A DNA stretch of 64,000 bases from an uncultured Desulfovibrionaceae bacterium (GTDB taxonomy: Bacteria; Desulfobacterota; Desulfovibrionia; Desulfovibrionales; Desulfovibrionaceae). A program made the translations under genes and the position numbers. Position 1 is the stretch's first letter. Each line of letters starts with the position of its first letter. The notes beneath the pieces are model-generated. The model was not told the origin of the DNA. It searched no databases and worked only from the letters and a program-made list of their open reading frames with translations. Location: the NCBI GenBank assembly GCA_949299515.1, contig CASGAP010000003.1:1-64000 (forward strand), in the 5' to 3' direction. Positions 19,601 through 28,381 of the stretch are shown here, in pieces.

Positions 19601-20913
19601 ATGTTCCGCTTGACGGAAGAAAGCTGGAGGGAGAGCTGGATTTGTCGGGCACCATTTCCGGCAGTCTTTCCCGTATTGCCCTGACATTGGAAGCAGAATC
19701 CCAAAATGCCCGGTATGAAGATTTGCTGTTGGGCGTATTGTTTACGGAAATAAATTTAAAAACGACGCTGAAAAACGGACGGAGCCGCATAGAATTTTTT
19801 GCAAAAGACGGCAGAAAAGGCACGGTTTCGCTTAACGGTGCGGCAGACATTCCTTTCTTGTATCACGGCAAGTATTATCCGCATTATTTGGAAAAGGACA
19901 AAACTCTTTCCGGTGCGGAGTTGGAACGCAAAATCAAGCAGATGCAGCGTTCGCTGGCCGTTGTGGCCGTGGAGGCGAAAGTAAACGGATTTAATCCTTT
20001 TTACCGTAATGATTTTACGGCAACGCTTTCCGGGGACCTCAGCATTAAAGGCATGGTTGAAGCTCTGAAGATTGAAGGCGACATTACGGTTGACAGCGGT
20101 GAGGTGCATTTGGAAAATATCCGCTCCAGCTCCATTCCGAAACTGAATATTGTGGAAGATTCCGACAAGAGAATACGCCGCAAAAAAGCCGCAAACCGAG
20201 GCAATCTTGCCATAGCCGTGCATATTCTGAAAAATTTCGGCGTGTACGCTCCGGGAATTGAAACTATGTGGAAAGGAGAACTGCTTCTTCAGGGCAGACT
20301 GGATAATCCTGCAGTCAAAGGCACGCTGTCCGCATGGAAAGGCAGCATGAATATTTTGGGAACGGTGCTCAAGCTGAACAAAGGCGATATTGTTTTTAAC
20401 GGCGGAACGCCCATTGTGCCTGATCTTGATTTGAAATTGGAGCATACAGGCAACGGCGTTACTTCCTATATTACGTTAAAAGGCATGGCGTTCCGTCCGA
20501 AACTGGAGATGAGCAGCAATCCTTATCTGCCTTCCGACGAAGTGCTGGCGCATATTTTGTTCTCCCGTTCCATGTCGGAACTCAGTGATTTTGAAAAAAT
20601 CCGTTTGGCTACGGTGTTAACCAGTTTGGTAGGGTTTGATATCAGTTCGGGCATTACCGCCACTACCAAAAATTTATTCGGTTTGGATGTGTTGTCCATT
20701 GACAGCAGGCAAAGTGCCGGCGGAGAAGAGGAAGTGAGCGTGCAGCTCGGAAAATATCTGCGCAACAATGTGTATATTGGATTGGAGCAGGAAGTCAGTT
20801 CGCCCGATACCTCCGGTGTGCTGCAGTATGAAGTCAACGAAAATTTTTCTTTGGGCACAAAAGCCGGTACGGAAGAGAGCGAAATAGGTTTCAAATGGAA
20901 ATATGATTATTGA
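16672..20913 (+). CDS. tamB: TamB-like inner membrane-anchored protein (translocation and assembly module)
   Basis: A protein of about 1413 residues with a single N-terminal membrane segment (about residues 13-36) and a very long beta-rich periplasmic body. The C-terminal third, with NKGDIVFNGGTP and SDEVLAHILFSRSMSEL, is the TamB (DUF490) domain. TamB spans the periplasm to reach TamA and, with the AsmA-like family, is proposed to conduct phospholipids or aid barrel assembly. The start is the ATG at 16672, overlapping the tamA stop by one base. E. coli TamB has 1259 residues, so this is somewhat long. Confidence 0.93.
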   Translation: MKRISLRKIVVKFAKYTGLTAAALIFAVFFAFVCLRFGFVEEAVKNYALSSVNAVLSAYKLEADAEKLDLNLPFSVRVRNVRLKDGQGEFLSLESLNVDSRFLALLRYRVVIPSIEFRALSLQRVPGIAVPEKPQEADPPLSFKEQFEQVHTLAFGKYMPSVLVSNISFVNVRISPAVLNSLKKSTAVAEKFFDEPLRLDGSWYAGLEKELFRFSGKLSAGYREKTASWQTGLDVSADKIIRLSAELTDGQGLFSSLAKNVLNLPDTQKAHAAFSFRAVGTIDSFEAESSAEVFDGDFLREPAAASMYYRTNPYAGSLNVSAKPLVPGLFNSADITAAVNLDTFSVSESGERLEDAPNITVKEALKAKTEIPNRNVGFSYSLQFKNMNFVNPALKELLGREQEITGQLDVQFFTRQLPKIMAKNINFIAKNVQYKTNIDISREIAANSEFKIKSFSFLDTPLQAVTGTMHGTFSASGRLEDPKLSFTAEIPQFKAMVYGSESDKKDGVNAQEFKLENLKFSIKSNGFEKPQEVIPLDIEALTALYRKHPYAASIKRMQELYQSAVNYPVKLLFSFKADYMDIHSAVESEIRMSPKVLGLGEGTQKFIELKTLKGTVFGAGLSGNLRVDMPLGAAEAEKSSDTDNAKESAGNEEMQALRISGALKGSMPKAEALENAFFIPLKLADLEYSLEFKHSKQKGQQVFGRARAKSGSYNLYEWQDFDLRLALGDLWGKGSADASVGLKFLELADIGKVTDLAVSLQGPFSKMRLRAGFGGDAVFETEAQLSTDLTHVSGEVQRFVFDYPYKKTKIALKKKAGFFISSEQIDLSQIILSIAPKGELTLSGVASQQKLDLRGNMKNIDLAYLPKDFKGLLNSHFTVSGTSSKPKGSMEILLKDFQTLSSPKASFSVKGNIAEVGQEHRANFSLTLLDKEKYGVQEAFVSLQIPLAYEPMLRVSQNRPVNGKIRYKGNLKTLWGYVPLDGRKLEGELDLSGTISGSLSRIALTLEAESQNARYEDLLLGVLFTEINLKTTLKNGRSRIEFFAKDGRKGTVSLNGAADIPFLYHGKYYPHYLEKDKTLSGAELERKIKQMQRSLAVVAVEAKVNGFNPFYRNDFTATLSGDLSIKGMVEALKIEGDITVDSGEVHLENIRSSSIPKLNIVEDSDKRIRRKKAANRGNLAIAVHILKNFGVYAPGIETMWKGELLLQGRLDNPAVKGTLSAWKGSMNILGTVLKLNKGDIVFNGGTPIVPDLDLKLEHTGNGVTSYITLKGMAFRPKLEMSSNPYLPSDEVLAHILFSRSMSELSDFEKIRLATVLTSLVGFDISSGITATTKNLFGLDVLSIDSRQSAGGEEEVSVQLGKYLRNNVYIGLEQEVSSPDTSGVLQYEVNENFSLGTKAGTEESEIGFKWKYDY

Positions 20914-20944
20914 TGTTTTGCACTGGCCTGTTTTAAAAATTTAA

Positions 20945-21199
20945 TTGTTTGCAGGGGTCTTAAAAAACAGGATAGGTTTTGCAGAAATACTGTCTTTGGG
21001 CAAGGGCAGAGCGTTTGGAAAATATTTTCGGAATGCTGCTGCAAAAAAATCCCTTCTGCCGCGGCTGCTTGATAAAACTGCGGCAGGGCAGGGCATGGCC
21101 GAAGCATATGCCTATATGGCAGAACACTCCGGCATAGACAGCGAATACAAAGAACAGTACCGCAAAACCGCGGCTTTGATGCGTGCGGCAGGCCTTTAG
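20945..21199 (+). CDS. Small hypothetical protein after tamB
   Basis: An 84-residue frame downstream of tamB. The second half (about residues 38-84) has the codon choice of real genes here and a helical, Ala/Tyr/Lys-rich makeup. The start is unclear: the first possible codon is TTG with no good ribosome site. It may be the remains of a larger gene or a true small gene in the tam operon. It ends four bases into the tail of the convergent gene at 21196. No family recognised. Confidence 0.4.
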   Translation: MFAGVLKNRIGFAEILSLGKGRAFGKYFRNAAAKKSLLPRLLDKTAAGQGMAEAYAYMAEHSGIDSEYKEQYRKTAALMRAAGL

Positions 21200-21495
21200 A
21201 AAAAGTCAAATCCGTCCTGCGGGGTTTGCGCAAAATCCCTGAAAGGTTCTTTATTGAGTATGGCGTTGATTATGAGGGCTTTGCTGTCAAGCATGGCGCG
21301 CTGCTGTATTTCCGCTTCCACCTGTTTGGCATAGCTGTTTACGTTTTTGGGCGGAATGCCTTTTTCGGCAAGCACTAGTTCCGCAAACTGCGTTTGTTCC
21401 CAAACGCTTAACAGTTCGTCATCGGAAAGAAGCTGAAGATCAAGCGCCTGTGCCGGCAGATTTGCCGTATCGGAAAAAGAAAAAATCGAAAACAT
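21196..21495 (-). CDS. Hypothetical 99-residue protein
   Basis: A 99-residue soluble, mainly helical protein. Its start at 21495 follows an AGGAGT ribosome site, which supports expression. No signal peptide, membrane segment or metal site is visible. It lies alone on the minus strand between tamB and flhA, both on the plus strand. The C-terminus is rich in Phe/Asp (DGFDFF). I do not recognise the family. Confidence 0.6.
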   Translation of the reverse strand: MFSIFSFSDTANLPAQALDLQLLSDDELLSVWEQTQFAELVLAEKGIPPKNVNSYAKQVEAEIQQRAMLDSKALIINAILNKEPFRDFAQTPQDGFDFF

Positions 21496-21678
21496 ACTTA
21501 ACTCCTCGGCAATTCATAATACGAAAATTTTCTTCTTGCAAGTCTAGAAATTTTCTAATATTTTTGTTACAGTTTATATGTTGCACGGAAAAAAGGATGG
21601 TTTAAACAAAAACGCGGTTTTCCCCCGGAAGAAAGCTTTTGTTTATCTGTCTTGTTTTATTGCTAAAATGGAAGGTTT

Positions 21679-23811
21679 ATGACGCAGCGACTGGCAAAAA
21701 ATGCAGAAAGGTTCCGCGGCAAAGGCGATATAGCGCTTGCTGCCGGCGTTGTATTGATTTTGGGATTAATGCTGATTCCCCTGCCAACCATTGTTTTGGA
21801 TCTTATGCTTTCTTTCAGCATTTCTTTGTCCTTTCTTGTGCTGCTGACTTCTATGTTTATGATAAGTCCGCTGGAATTTTCCATTTTTCCGACTCTGCTT
21901 CTTGTTACCACTTTGCTTCGGCTCGGCCTGAACGTTGCTTCTACCAGGCTTATTTTGCTGAACGGCGACAAAGGCGCCGCGGCAGCGGGGGAAATTATCC
22001 AGTCTTTTGCTGAATTTGTTGTGGGCGGCTCCTATGTTGTGGGTGCCGTTATCTTTTTAATTCTTTTTATTTTGAATAAAGTCGTTATTACTGCCGGTAC
22101 CACGCGTATTGCGGAAGTTGCCGCACGCTTTACTTTGGACGCCATGCCCGGCAAGCAAATGGCCATTGAAGCGGATTTGAATGCCGGCATCATTTCTGAA
22201 CAGGAAGCTATTGAACAGCGTAAAAATATCCGACGCGAAGCGGATTTTTACGGTGCTATGGACGGTGCGGGCAAGTTTGTTCAGGGTGACGTGACCGCAG
22301 GTATGTTTATTACCTTCGTCAATATCATAGGCGGGGTTATTATCGGCGTTCTGCAGTTTGATATGGATTTTCAGACAGCCCTGAAAACATATGCTCTGCT
22401 GACTATTGGCGACGGCCTGGTTGCTACCATTCCTTCCATTATTATTTCCGTTTCCGCCGGTATTATTGTTTCCCGCGCTGCTGCTGAAAGCAAAATGGGT
22501 GAGGAGTTTTTAACCCAGCTTACGTATAATTCCAAAGTGCTGAAAATGGTTTCCGGCGTGTTGTTTTTGCTCGGCATCGTACCGGGTCTGCCGCTGGTTC
22601 CGTTTTGGACGTTCAGCGCCCTGCTCTTTTTGGTAACCAGAATTTTAGGCGATAATGAAGCGTTGGGCGCAAAATCCGGGTCGCCGGCAGGCAAAAAAGC
22701 CGTTGGCGGCGGTGCAGGCGGCAAAGCGCTCGGCCCCGGGGCCAAAGCTTCGGAAAATTTGGACAGCCCGGAAGAAGTGCAGAAGCTTCTGCCGCTTGAT
22801 TTGCTTGAACTGGAAGTGGGCTACGGGCTTATCCCCCTTGTGGACGAAGAGCAGAACGGCAACCTGCTTTCGCGTATCCGTTCCATACGCCGGCAGTTTG
22901 CTTTGGATATGGGTGTTGTTATTCCTGCTTTGCATCTTAGGGACAATCTGCAGCTGCGGCCGGGGCAGTATTCTTTGCTTATTAAAGGAAATCAGGTGGC
23001 TACGGCAGAAATTCTTATAGATCATTATCTTGCCATGGACCCTGGCAATGCCACGAAAAAAATCGACGGTATCGAAACCACGGAGCCGGCATTTAATTTG
23101 CCCGCACTGTGGATAAGCGAAATGCAGAAAGAGGCTGCCATGGTGGCAGGATATACCGTGGTTGACCCGGCAACGGTTATTGCAACCCATATCACGGAAG
23201 TATTCCGCCGCAACCTGCCGGAGTTTCTTGGCCGTCAGGAAGTGCAGGGATTGCTTGATACGCTGGCCAAAACCGCACCGCGCGTTGTGGACGAACTGGT
23301 ACCCGGCGTGCTGCAGCTCGGACAGGTGCAGAAGGTTTTGCAGAATCTTGTGCGTGAAAATGTCAGCATACGCGATATGCTGACCATCGTCGAAACGTTG
23401 GCCGACTACGGGCAAGTAAATAAAAATCCCGATACGCTTACGGAATTTGTGCGCGAACGCATGGCACGAACCATTATCCGTCCGTATCTTGACGACGAAA
23501 ACGCTCTCGTAGTGATGACGCTCGATCCGCAGGCAGACAAAACTATTCAGGAATCGCTGCGTCAAACGGACAGCGGAGCGTTTCTTGCATTAAATCCCAT
23601 GGCTGCACAGAAATTTATAACCAATATAAGTCAATTGGTTGACAATGCGGTGATGTTTTCCAGCCAGCCCGTTTTGTTGACATCACCGATGATACGGCCC
23701 CATGTGGCACAGCTTGTAATGCGCTTTCTGCCTAATGTGCCGGTGCTTTCGCAGGTTGAAATACCTGCGGATATCCGTTTGCATTCCGCAGGAACGGTAG
23801 GAATTGAATAA
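21679..23811 (+). CDS. flhA: Flagellar export apparatus protein FlhA
   Basis: A 710-residue FHIPEP-family protein, the large core of the flagellar type III export gate. The N-terminal half (about residues 20-330) holds the membrane segments and the cytoplasmic FHIPEP loop (LNAGIISEQEA region). The C-terminal half is the cytosolic ring domain that binds chaperone-substrate complexes. Length matches the family. The stop overlaps the flhF start by one base. It opens a plus-strand flagellar operon running to 28381. Confidence 0.96.
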   Translation: MTQRLAKNAERFRGKGDIALAAGVVLILGLMLIPLPTIVLDLMLSFSISLSFLVLLTSMFMISPLEFSIFPTLLLVTTLLRLGLNVASTRLILLNGDKGAAAAGEIIQSFAEFVVGGSYVVGAVIFLILFILNKVVITAGTTRIAEVAARFTLDAMPGKQMAIEADLNAGIISEQEAIEQRKNIRREADFYGAMDGAGKFVQGDVTAGMFITFVNIIGGVIIGVLQFDMDFQTALKTYALLTIGDGLVATIPSIIISVSAGIIVSRAAAESKMGEEFLTQLTYNSKVLKMVSGVLFLLGIVPGLPLVPFWTFSALLFLVTRILGDNEALGAKSGSPAGKKAVGGGAGGKALGPGAKASENLDSPEEVQKLLPLDLLELEVGYGLIPLVDEEQNGNLLSRIRSIRRQFALDMGVVIPALHLRDNLQLRPGQYSLLIKGNQVATAEILIDHYLAMDPGNATKKIDGIETTEPAFNLPALWISEMQKEAAMVAGYTVVDPATVIATHITEVFRRNLPEFLGRQEVQGLLDTLAKTAPRVVDELVPGVLQLGQVQKVLQNLVRENVSIRDMLTIVETLADYGQVNKNPDTLTEFVRERMARTIIRPYLDDENALVVMTLDPQADKTIQESLRQTDSGAFLALNPMAAQKFITNISQLVDNAVMFSSQPVLLTSPMIRPHVAQLVMRFLPNVPVLSQVEIPADIRLHSAGTVGIE

Positions 23812-24860
23812 TGCAGGTTAAAACATATACAGGAAACAGCACCAAGGAAGTTCTTGATGCCATAAAAGCCGAACTTGGCAGTGATGCGGTTATTTTGTCC
23901 AGCAGGGAGCGGCAGAAAGACGGCCGCAGGGTTTTTGAGATAACTGCGGGTACGGAACGTGCGGAACAGAACCGCAGTGCGGATAAGGGCGCGGCAGCCG
24001 GCGTGCCGAGCGGCTGGGACGACTGGCACAGGGAATGGAGCAGGCTGAAAGAGCATATCTATACCCTTATGCAGCCTTCTCTGCATTTGGAAAAACTGAC
24101 GCCGCATCAGCGTGTCGCTTTGGAATATCTGCAGCGCGAAGGTGTTGAAAACGAAGTAATCGTCGAATTTTACAATATGCTTATGGCAAGGCAGGCGGAA
24201 GATCCTTCCATGCTGAAAGTGCTTGCCTCGCTGGTGCCGGTGAAAAGCTTTATGTTTGAAAATTATCCGCAGCGCATTCATATTGTCACCGGGCCTTACG
24301 GTGCGGGAAAAACAAGCACTGCGCTGCGACTTGCCCTTTTGCGCAAGCAGCAGAAACCGCATCATAAGGTTGCCTTTGTCAATACGGACAGCCTGCGCGG
24401 AAACGGCAGGCTGGTGCTGCGGCATTGGGCGGATTTGTCCGGTTTTCCGTATTTTGAAGCGCCGGATAAGGAAGCGATGTTTGCCGCGCTCAAAGCCTGC
24501 GGAGAGGCAAACTGCATATTTATTGATATGCAGGGGCTTGCAAAAAACGAAAAATTGGAAGATAAAGTACGTATGTTTGGGCTGGATTCCGTGCAGGCGC
24601 ACGTGCATATCGTGCTGTCGCCGCATTACAGATATCTGAAAGAACTGCTGAAACGCTACAAAAGCGCTTTTCCTTCTTCTCTGGTCTGGACAAAACTTGA
24701 CGAAGCCGAACATTTTGCCGAGCTCATCAATATAGCCGTTTGGACGGGTATGCCTGTTTCTGCTTTGTCGTTCGGCGCAGAGCTGCAGGGATCGCTGCTG
24801 CCCGCAGACGAGGCGCAGTTATGGCGTTTGATTTTAAAACATCAATTGCCGAAAGGATAG
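23811..24860 (+). CDS. flhF: Flagellar placement GTPase FlhF (SRP-type)
   Basis: A 349-residue SRP-family GTPase that sets the site of polar flagella. The N-terminus (VKTYTGNSTKEVLDAIKAELG) is typical of FlhF. The P-loop GPYGAGKTST is intact and a TKLDE segment fits G4. The expected G2 region (DTYRxAA-like) reads NTDSLRGNG, and the G3 DTAGR motif reads IDMQGLA, so nucleotide hydrolysis may differ from model FlhF. It lies between flhA and flhG, the usual order. Confidence 0.9.
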   Translation: MQVKTYTGNSTKEVLDAIKAELGSDAVILSSRERQKDGRRVFEITAGTERAEQNRSADKGAAAGVPSGWDDWHREWSRLKEHIYTLMQPSLHLEKLTPHQRVALEYLQREGVENEVIVEFYNMLMARQAEDPSMLKVLASLVPVKSFMFENYPQRIHIVTGPYGAGKTSTALRLALLRKQQKPHHKVAFVNTDSLRGNGRLVLRHWADLSGFPYFEAPDKEAMFAALKACGEANCIFIDMQGLAKNEKLEDKVRMFGLDSVQAHVHIVLSPHYRYLKELLKRYKSAFPSSLVWTKLDEAEHFAELINIAVWTGMPVSALSFGAELQGSLLPADEAQLWRLILKHQLPKG

Positions 24861-24865
24861 GGTAT

Positions 24866-25687
24866 ATGAATATACAAAATCAGACAATGCCAAAGGTCAT
24901 TACCGTCACTTCCGGTAAGGGCGGAGTCGGAAAAACCAATATTTCCGTTAACTTAGCCTGCTGTTTGGCAAAACAGGGAAAACGTGTTATCCTTGTTGAC
25001 GCCGATTTGGGGCTGGCCAACGTAGACGTGATCTTGGGACTGACGCCGCAGTACACTGTTTATGATCTGTTCAGGGGAAAAGATCTTGCGGAAATTCTTT
25101 TTGATACGCCGTACGGGTTTAAAATTTTGCCGGCATCTTCCGGCGTAAGCGACATGATGTCCCTTGAAACGGGGCAGAAGCTGGAACTTCTGGAAGCGTT
25201 TGACGCGTTTGACGAAACAATAGATTATCTGATTGTTGATACCGGAGCAGGCATTCACGATACGGTTCTGTATTTCAATCTGGCGGCGCAGGAACGGCTT
25301 GTGGTGCTGACTACGGAGCCGACTTCGCTTACCGATGCTTATGCGTTGATAAAGGTACTGAAACAGCGTCACGGTGTTTCAAGCTTTAAAATTTTGGTTA
25401 ACGCAGCTTCAAACGAAACTATGGCAAAGGAAATGTTTACGCGGCTATATACGGCTTGCGATCATTTTTTGGAGGGGGTAAGTTTGGATTATCTCGGTTA
25501 TATTCCGAAAGATACGGCCGTGCGCAAAGCCATTATGGCGCAGACGCCTTTTTGTATCGGCGATCCGAACTCTCAGGCAGCCAAGGCATTGGAAAAAATT
25601 TCCAAAACTGTACAGAATTGGGACAGTCCCGATTCTGTCGACGGCAATATAAAGTTTTTCTGGAAAAAACTTCTCTTTAGAGGATAG
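24866..25687 (+). CDS. flhG: Flagellar number regulator FlhG (MinD-like ATPase)
   Basis: A 273-residue ParA/MinD ATPase. The deviant Walker A TSGKGGVGKTN, the VDADLGLANVD block and the DTGAGI Walker B region are clear. FlhG limits flagellar number and stimulates FlhF. The start at 24866, five bases after the flhF stop, is chosen because of the upstream AAGGATAGGG and because upstream frames only overlap flhF. The residues before the Walker A (MNIQNQTMPK) are short; the DQAxxLR activation helix found in many FlhG proteins is not apparent in this start choice, though a longer form beginning at 24821 cannot be excluded. Confidence 0.92.
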   Translation: MNIQNQTMPKVITVTSGKGGVGKTNISVNLACCLAKQGKRVILVDADLGLANVDVILGLTPQYTVYDLFRGKDLAEILFDTPYGFKILPASSGVSDMMSLETGQKLELLEAFDAFDETIDYLIVDTGAGIHDTVLYFNLAAQERLVVLTTEPTSLTDAYALIKVLKQRHGVSSFKILVNAASNETMAKEMFTRLYTACDHFLEGVSLDYLGYIPKDTAVRKAIMAQTPFCIGDPNSQAAKALEKISKTVQNWDSPDSVDGNIKFFWKKLLFRG

Positions 25688-25690
25688 AGT

Positions 25691-26440
25691 ATGACTCCCT
25701 GGGTAGAAATGGAAGGCGGAGAGAAAGTTTGGGACGATTTCTCTTCCATTGAAAAAGAAATACTGATAAAGCACTATGCCCCGCAAATCCGCTATTTGGC
25801 GTATAGGATGAAAGCTAAGCTGCCTAAGAGTATTGATATGTCTGAACTGATTAGCGCCGGAACGCTCGGCCTTATGGAATCGCTGAAAAAATATCGGGCA
25901 GACCTTGGCATACGCTTCGAAACATATGCCGAAAGCAGAATACGCGGTGCAATGCTTGACGAGCTGCGCCGTCTTGATTGGTTTTCCAGAGGGCTTCGGC
26001 AGCGGGTGCGTCAGCTTGACGAAGCGGTCTGGCAGCTGGAGCAGGAGCTTGGAAGGCAGCCTTCCCTTGAAGAAATACACGAAAGAACCGGGCTCAGCGA
26101 AAAAGAAATCCACCAAGGCATGGAAGCTTTGCAGAGTCAGCTTGCCATTCCTTTGGACAGCATAGAAGACACGCTTGCCAATGAAGGGGATAAAAACGGC
26201 GAGCCTTTTCACGATACCGTATTTAATGAACTGACCGAAAAAATTGCCGTGCTTATAGACAGATTGACAGATAAAGAAAAATTGGTACTATCTCTTTATT
26301 ACACCGAAGAACTTAACATGAGGGAAGTTGCGGAGGTGTTGGGAGTAACCGAAGGCAGGGTGTCTCAGCTGCATTCGCAGGCGATATCGCGCCTCAGAAG
26401 GGAGTTTGTACACAGCTTCGGCGACGGCGGATTATTTTAA
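25691..26440 (+). CDS. fliA: Flagellar RNA polymerase sigma-28 factor FliA
   Basis: A 249-residue sigma-70-family factor lacking region 1, as FliA/WhiG factors do. Region 2 spans about residues 15-90 (SAGTLGLMESLKKY, FETYAESRIRGAMLDELR), region 3 about 95-150 and region 4 about 185-245 (LNMREVAEVLGVTEGRVSQ helix-turn-helix). It directs late flagellar gene transcription. It starts three bases after flhG. No anti-sigma FlgM gene is in the window. Confidence 0.95.
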   Translation: MTPWVEMEGGEKVWDDFSSIEKEILIKHYAPQIRYLAYRMKAKLPKSIDMSELISAGTLGLMESLKKYRADLGIRFETYAESRIRGAMLDELRRLDWFSRGLRQRVRQLDEAVWQLEQELGRQPSLEEIHERTGLSEKEIHQGMEALQSQLAIPLDSIEDTLANEGDKNGEPFHDTVFNELTEKIAVLIDRLTDKEKLVLSLYYTEELNMREVAEVLGVTEGRVSQLHSQAISRLRREFVHSFGDGGLF

Positions 26441-26501
26441 TCTTTAAAGAAATTAAAAGTATTGCCGATATACTTTTTATAAAACATAAAATGAGGGAAA
26501 T

Positions 26502-26882
26502 ATGCCATTTGATCCGAATATGCAAGTGCTGATTGTTGACGATTTTTCCACAATGCGTCGTATAGTAAAAAATATTCTCCGTCAGCTGGGTTTCAATAAT
26601 ATCGTTGAAGCCGATGACGGTACGACTGCCTGGGAAATCCTGCAGAAGCAAAAAATTGATTTTATTGTTTCCGACTGGAATATGCCTCAGATGACGGGCA
26701 TTGAACTTCTGCGCAAAGTCCGTGCCGACGAACGAATCGGACATTTGCCGTTTTTAATGGTAACGGCGGAAGCGCAGCAGGAAAATATTTTGGAAGCGGC
26801 GCAGGCTAAAGTTTCCAACTATATCGTAAAACCGTTTACTGCCGATACGCTGAAAAAGAAAATTGACAAAATTTTCCCGTAG
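26502..26882 (+). CDS. cheY: Chemotaxis response regulator CheY
   Basis: A 126-residue stand-alone receiver domain. The acidic pocket Asp13/Asp14, the phosphorylation site Asp58 (SDWNMP), Thr88 and Lys110 (VKPF) are all present. As in model CheY, the aromatic-bearing DWNMPQMTG segment follows the phosphosite. It should carry the signal from CheA to the flagellar switch. The gene is in the flagellar operon; a good GAGG site lies just upstream of the ATG. Confidence 0.94.
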   Translation: MPFDPNMQVLIVDDFSTMRRIVKNILRQLGFNNIVEADDGTTAWEILQKQKIDFIVSDWNMPQMTGIELLRKVRADERIGHLPFLMVTAEAQQENILEAAQAKVSNYIVKPFTADTLKKKIDKIFP

Positions 26883-26902
26883 CATGAAAAAAGGGCCGTG
26901 TT

Positions 26903-27595
26903 GTGAGTCAGACACAAGAAAAAGTCTCTCAGACCATTGAAAGCGCAGGTGACGAAAATCTGCCTGCGGCAAAAGAAGACGATGATTTTCTTGCCTTGGC
27001 GTCTGATAAAGTTGCCTTGGACTTGGAAGATGCGCCCTTTTTAAATGAAGAACCGGAAGTAAAAGAAGAAAAAAAAGAAAATAAAGAAAGCAAGACCGAA
27101 AGCGCAGAAAAAAATGAGGATGAAGCCGCTCCTTCGTCCAAAAAGAAGAAGTTCATTCTTATCGGCGTCGGTGTTGCTTTACTTTTAATTATTATTGTCG
27201 GAGTGTTTGTTGTTCCGCGTTTTTTGGCCGAAGAACCCATTCTGCAGAACGTGATCGTTGTGCCCAGCAGTGAGGTGCGGACACCTCCGAAAGTTCATCA
27301 GATAAAACTGGATCCTTTTGTTCTGCAGTGTGCCGATGCTATGGGCAATATGCGCTTTGTCAAAGCCAGTTTTATTCTGTCAACTGCCGATTACAATGTT
27401 TTTCATGAAATTTCCAATAATCAGAAAGTGCTGCGCGATGCCATTTATTATTATTTGGAAATTCAGGATGCGGAAATTCTTTTGGATACGACAAATCAGC
27501 AGAGTATCAAAGTAGGGCTTTTGGAAGCCGTCAATAAATATGTTGTCAACGGAAAGGTTGATGAGCTTTATATAGACAGTTTTTTGGTTTTCTAA
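26903..27595 (+). CDS. fliL: Flagellar basal body protein FliL
   Basis: A 230-residue single-pass membrane protein. Residues 1-80 are acidic and charged, one membrane segment follows (about 83-105), then a periplasmic FliL domain (about 120-230) ending with the typical short Val/Phe tail. The acidic N-terminus makes it longer than the 150-170 residues usual for FliL. FliL rings surround the stator and stabilise its torque. The start is a GTG at 26903 with an upstream AAGGG. Confidence 0.85.
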   Translation: MSQTQEKVSQTIESAGDENLPAAKEDDDFLALASDKVALDLEDAPFLNEEPEVKEEKKENKESKTESAEKNEDEAAPSSKKKKFILIGVGVALLLIIIVGVFVVPRFLAEEPILQNVIVVPSSEVRTPPKVHQIKLDPFVLQCADAMGNMRFVKASFILSTADYNVFHEISNNQKVLRDAIYYYLEIQDAEILLDTTNQQSIKVGLLEAVNKYVVNGKVDELYIDSFLVF

Positions 27596-27623
27596 CCTCT
27601 TTTGCAATATATAAGGAGGGTTT

Positions 27624-27941
27624 ATGAGTAATGAAATAGTTCCGCTCCTTAATGCCCAGCAGCAGGGAATGTCTGTCACTATTGCCAATATTGCCAACAG
27701 GCAGGAAGTTTTTGCCCAAGTGGCACAGGTTGTGGCGGCGCAGACCGTTGCGGAGGAAAACAAAAAATTGGAAAAAACGGCAGAAGACCCGCAGGCTGCC
27801 CTTGTCAGCCGAGACGGAGGGGGAAACGGTTCGGGATTTCAGGAAAAGCCTGCCCCCCGCCATGAAAAAGATGAAGATGTCGAAACCTGTCCGTCTTATC
27901 ACAATCCTTTGGCCGGTAAACTGGTAAATGCCAAAGTCTGA
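27624..27941 (+). CDS. Hypothetical protein in flagellar operon
   Basis: A 105-residue soluble protein with an Ala/Gln/Val-rich helical N-terminal half and a charged, Gly/Pro/Glu-rich C-terminal half. The AAGGAGG site before the ATG supports expression. It follows fliL by 28 bases and precedes the coiled-coil membrane protein by 23. No known domain is recognised; the N-terminus (about 15-50) may form a coiled coil. A link to flagella is inferred only from its place. Confidence 0.65.
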   Translation: MSNEIVPLLNAQQQGMSVTIANIANRQEVFAQVAQVVAAQTVAEENKKLEKTAEDPQAALVSRDGGGNGSGFQEKPAPRHEKDEDVETCPSYHNPLAGKLVNAKV

Positions 27942-27964
27942 GAGGAACGTTACCGAGGGGTTAT

Positions 27965-28381
27965 ATGAATTTGCTTGTGTTAGCATTGATCACCGCAGCT
28001 GAACTTGTGCTGATTATTTTGGTTTTGATCTTTTTTAAGCGTCTGCGCAAGTCCGAACAGGTGCTTTTGGCCATGCAGAATAATCAGGACGAACTTATGG
28101 ACAGAATGGTGCGTAATGCTAATTTGGAGCAGGAGCTTGTGGCAACCTTTGTGCAGCGTCAGGCAGAATTGGAACGGCTTAATATTGCCATGGAAGAGCG
28201 TATTTTTATGCTGAAAAAACTGCTGAAGCAGGCGGAGGAAATCAGCCATTCCCCGTATCTTTTGCGCGAAGTTATTTTAAACGCGCGCAAAAAAGGCATG
28301 AACAGTGCCATGATAGCTCAAAAAACAGGGCTGGCAAAAGACGAAATCGAGTTAATTTTAAAAAAGGAAAATCTGCTGTAA
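27965..28381 (+). CDS. Membrane-anchored coiled-coil protein, DUF2802-like
   Basis: A 138-residue protein: one N-terminal membrane segment (about residues 3-24), a charged coiled coil (25-90), and a C-terminal helix-turn-helix-like segment (about 98-138: YLLREVILNARKKGM...IAQKTGLAKDEIELIL). This architecture resembles the DUF2802 proteins found at the end of flhF-fleN-fliA-che operons in Pseudomonas and relatives. The function there is not settled. It is the last gene of the flagellar run; the next coding region starts 79 bases later. Confidence 0.7.
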   Translation: MNLLVLALITAAELVLIILVLIFFKRLRKSEQVLLAMQNNQDELMDRMVRNANLEQELVATFVQRQAELERLNIAMEERIFMLKKLLKQAEEISHSPYLLREVILNARKKGMNSAMIAQKTGLAKDEIELILKKENLL

